A DNA stretch of 5,683 nucleotides, taken from positions 1 to 5,683 of the forward strand of contig JAFYNW010000078.1 in the NCBI GenBank assembly GCA_017547995.1, read 5' to 3'. A model generated the notes under the pieces. That model made no database searches. It worked only from the letters and a program-made list of their open reading frames with translations, and had not been told where the DNA came from. Made by a program: the position numbers and the translations under genes. Below are positions 4,720 to 5,683 of the stretch, in pieces; the first letter of the stretch is position 1; the number at the start of each line of letters is the position of its first letter. The stretch is from Clostridia bacterium (GTDB lineage Bacteria; Bacillota; Clostridia; Oscillospirales; Butyricicoccaceae).

Positions 4720-5683
4720 ATGAAACGGATTAAAAGTTTAATACTCTTCACATTATCAATATGCATTTTCCTCTCGGGATGCAGTGCAAAAGCAGAAAGC
4801 ATGGCGCAGGATAACTACTATGCCGTATCCACAACTGCGGCCGCTATGGAGATGAAGCCGGGCGACAGGCTTGAAAACGGCACGGCGACAGACGGCGCTC
4901 TTGGTGCAGGTGCAGAGGTCCCTGAGGTGCCGAATCCTGAAGAAAAGCTTATCTACACCGCCAACGTTTCGCTTGAAACCCTCGAGTTTGATGCAGCGCT
5001 TGAATCTGTCAAGGCATACATCAAGGAGGTTGGCGGATTTATCGAGCAGTCCGACCTCTATTCCAATTCGGGCTACGACCGCTACGACGGCAGCCGATAC
5101 ACAGGCTCACGTCACGCAAACATCACGGCGCGAATCCCTCAGCAGCATTACAATGAGTTTCTCGCAAAGACTCCTGAATGGGGCGTTGTGCAGAATCAGA
5201 ATACCTACGTTGAAAACATAACTCAGCAGTACAACGACGTTTCCCTTCAGCTCGACTCGCTCAATATTCAGCACGAAAATCTGCTCAGTATGCTTGAAAA
5301 GGCAACAAAGCTTGACGATATGATTCGCATTGAGGAAAGCCTTGCCAACGTGCGCTGGCAGATTAACTCGATTACTTCCCAGCTGAAAAACTGGGATACT
5401 CAGGTGGCTTACAGTACTGTACATCTCAACATCAGCGAGGTAAAGCAGTATACACCGACCGAAAAGGACAGCTTCCTTACACGAATCAGCAAGGCATTCA
5501 AAAATGGCTTTGAAGATTACGGCGAATTCCTGGCTGACTCTGCCGTTATGCTGACTCACGGTCTGCCATTCATCGTAACCTTCGGCATCGTTATTCTTGT
5601 TGTCGTGAAGATTACACGCAAGATTTCGGCTCACCGCAAAGCAAAGAAGCAGGAAAAGTCTGAAGAAAAGCAGGACGAGGAAA
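4720..5683 (+). CDS. DUF4349 lipoprotein with C-terminal membrane helix (partial at right edge)
   Basis: This frame starts at ATG 4720 and stays open for 321 codons to the window end. It begins MKRIKSLILFTLSIC with lipobox LSGC and lipid-bearing C21. A low-complexity linker spans about 25-74. The DUF4349 domain covers roughly 75-240 and shows the family pattern: KLIYTANVSLETLEFD, an acidic GGFIEQSD, ITARIPQQHYNEF, a WGVV turn, NITQQYNDVSLQL, a helical coiled-coil stretch at about 170-225, and VAYSTVHLNISE. A membrane helix follows at about 276-296 (FIVTFGIVILVVV), then a basic and acidic Lys/Glu-rich cytoplasmic tail that is probably near its end. The domain would sit outside the membrane, held by lipid at the N-terminus and by the helix at the C-terminus. 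The function of the family is unknown. It is divergent from the yloU operon and so separately transcribed. The domain call is from recognition and is fairly confident. Confidence 0.88.
   Translation, partial: MKRIKSLILFTLSICIFLSGCSAKAESMAQDNYYAVSTTAAAMEMKPGDRLENGTATDGALGAGAEVPEVPNPEEKLIYTANVSLETLEFDAALESVKAYIKEVGGFIEQSDLYSNSGYDRYDGSRYTGSRHANITARIPQQHYNEFLAKTPEWGVVQNQNTYVENITQQYNDVSLQLDSLNIQHENLLSMLEKATKLDDMIRIEESLANVRWQINSITSQLKNWDTQVAYSTVHLNISEVKQYTPTEKDSFLTRISKAFKNGFEDYGEFLADSAVMLTHGLPFIVTFGIVILVVVKITRKISAHRKAKKQEKSEEKQDEE

Noticed and set aside
4608..4802. 64-codon minus-strand frame in the divergent intergenic region
   Set aside because: It overlaps the start and signal peptide of the DUF4349 gene and the promoter region. 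The composition is that of AT-rich noncoding DNA, and there is no convincing ribosome binding site.
5107..5634. 175-codon minus-strand frame opposite the DUF4349 gene
   Set aside because: It lies wholly antisense to a gene with clear family motifs, a lipobox and a membrane helix, so it is a shadow frame.

Overview
The window looks like chromosomal DNA of a Bacillota, probably class Clostridia (Oscillospiraceae/Ruminococcus-like). The evidence is a yloU-fakA pair, strong AGGAGG-type ribosome binding sites, a sigma-A-type promoter, moderate GC with an AT-rich intergenic region, and two lipoproteins of families common in Clostridia, one with a Thr/Ala/Pro-rich linker. The taxon is inferred from gene content only.

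Layout. Positions 1-4481 hold one tightly packed operon on the minus strand, read from right to left: an Asp23/YloU-family protein (4134-4481), a FakA/YloV-type fatty acid kinase catalytic subunit with a TTG start (2429-4120), a secreted lipoprotein of the DUF4163/DUF3298 (RsiV C-terminal-like) type broken by an in-frame TAG (1553-2416), an RlmCD/RumA-type 23S rRNA uracil-5 methyltransferase (191-1531), and the start of an unrecognised gene running off the left edge (1-176). Gaps are 12-21 nt, or about the length of one ribosome binding site. Two upstream stop codons overlap the next gene's ribosome binding site, so translational coupling is likely. A 238-nt divergent intergenic region (4482-4719) holds a strong extended -10 promoter for this operon, a TACA-N2-TGTA palindrome just downstream of it, and a hairpin next to the yloU ribosome binding site. 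To the right, on the plus strand, is a DUF4349 lipoprotein (4720 to beyond 5683) that is open at the window edge.

How the genes fit together. YloU and FakA are neighbours in many Bacillota. FakA phosphorylates fatty acids bound by a FakB (DegV-family) partner, which is not in this window. The two lipoproteins are envelope-facing and the methyltransferase acts on ribosomes. The operon therefore mixes lipid, envelope and translation functions, and I see no evidence of one dedicated pathway.

Most notable point: the lipoprotein gene is a continuous 288-codon frame with one internal TAG at codon 117. The frame after the TAG encodes a well-formed DUF3298-like domain, but its first ATG has no ribosome binding site. 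This is most simply a recent nonsense mutation or a sequence error. General TAG recoding is unlikely because yloU ends in TAG. I found no mobile element, CRISPR array, RNA gene or clearly novel multigene system.
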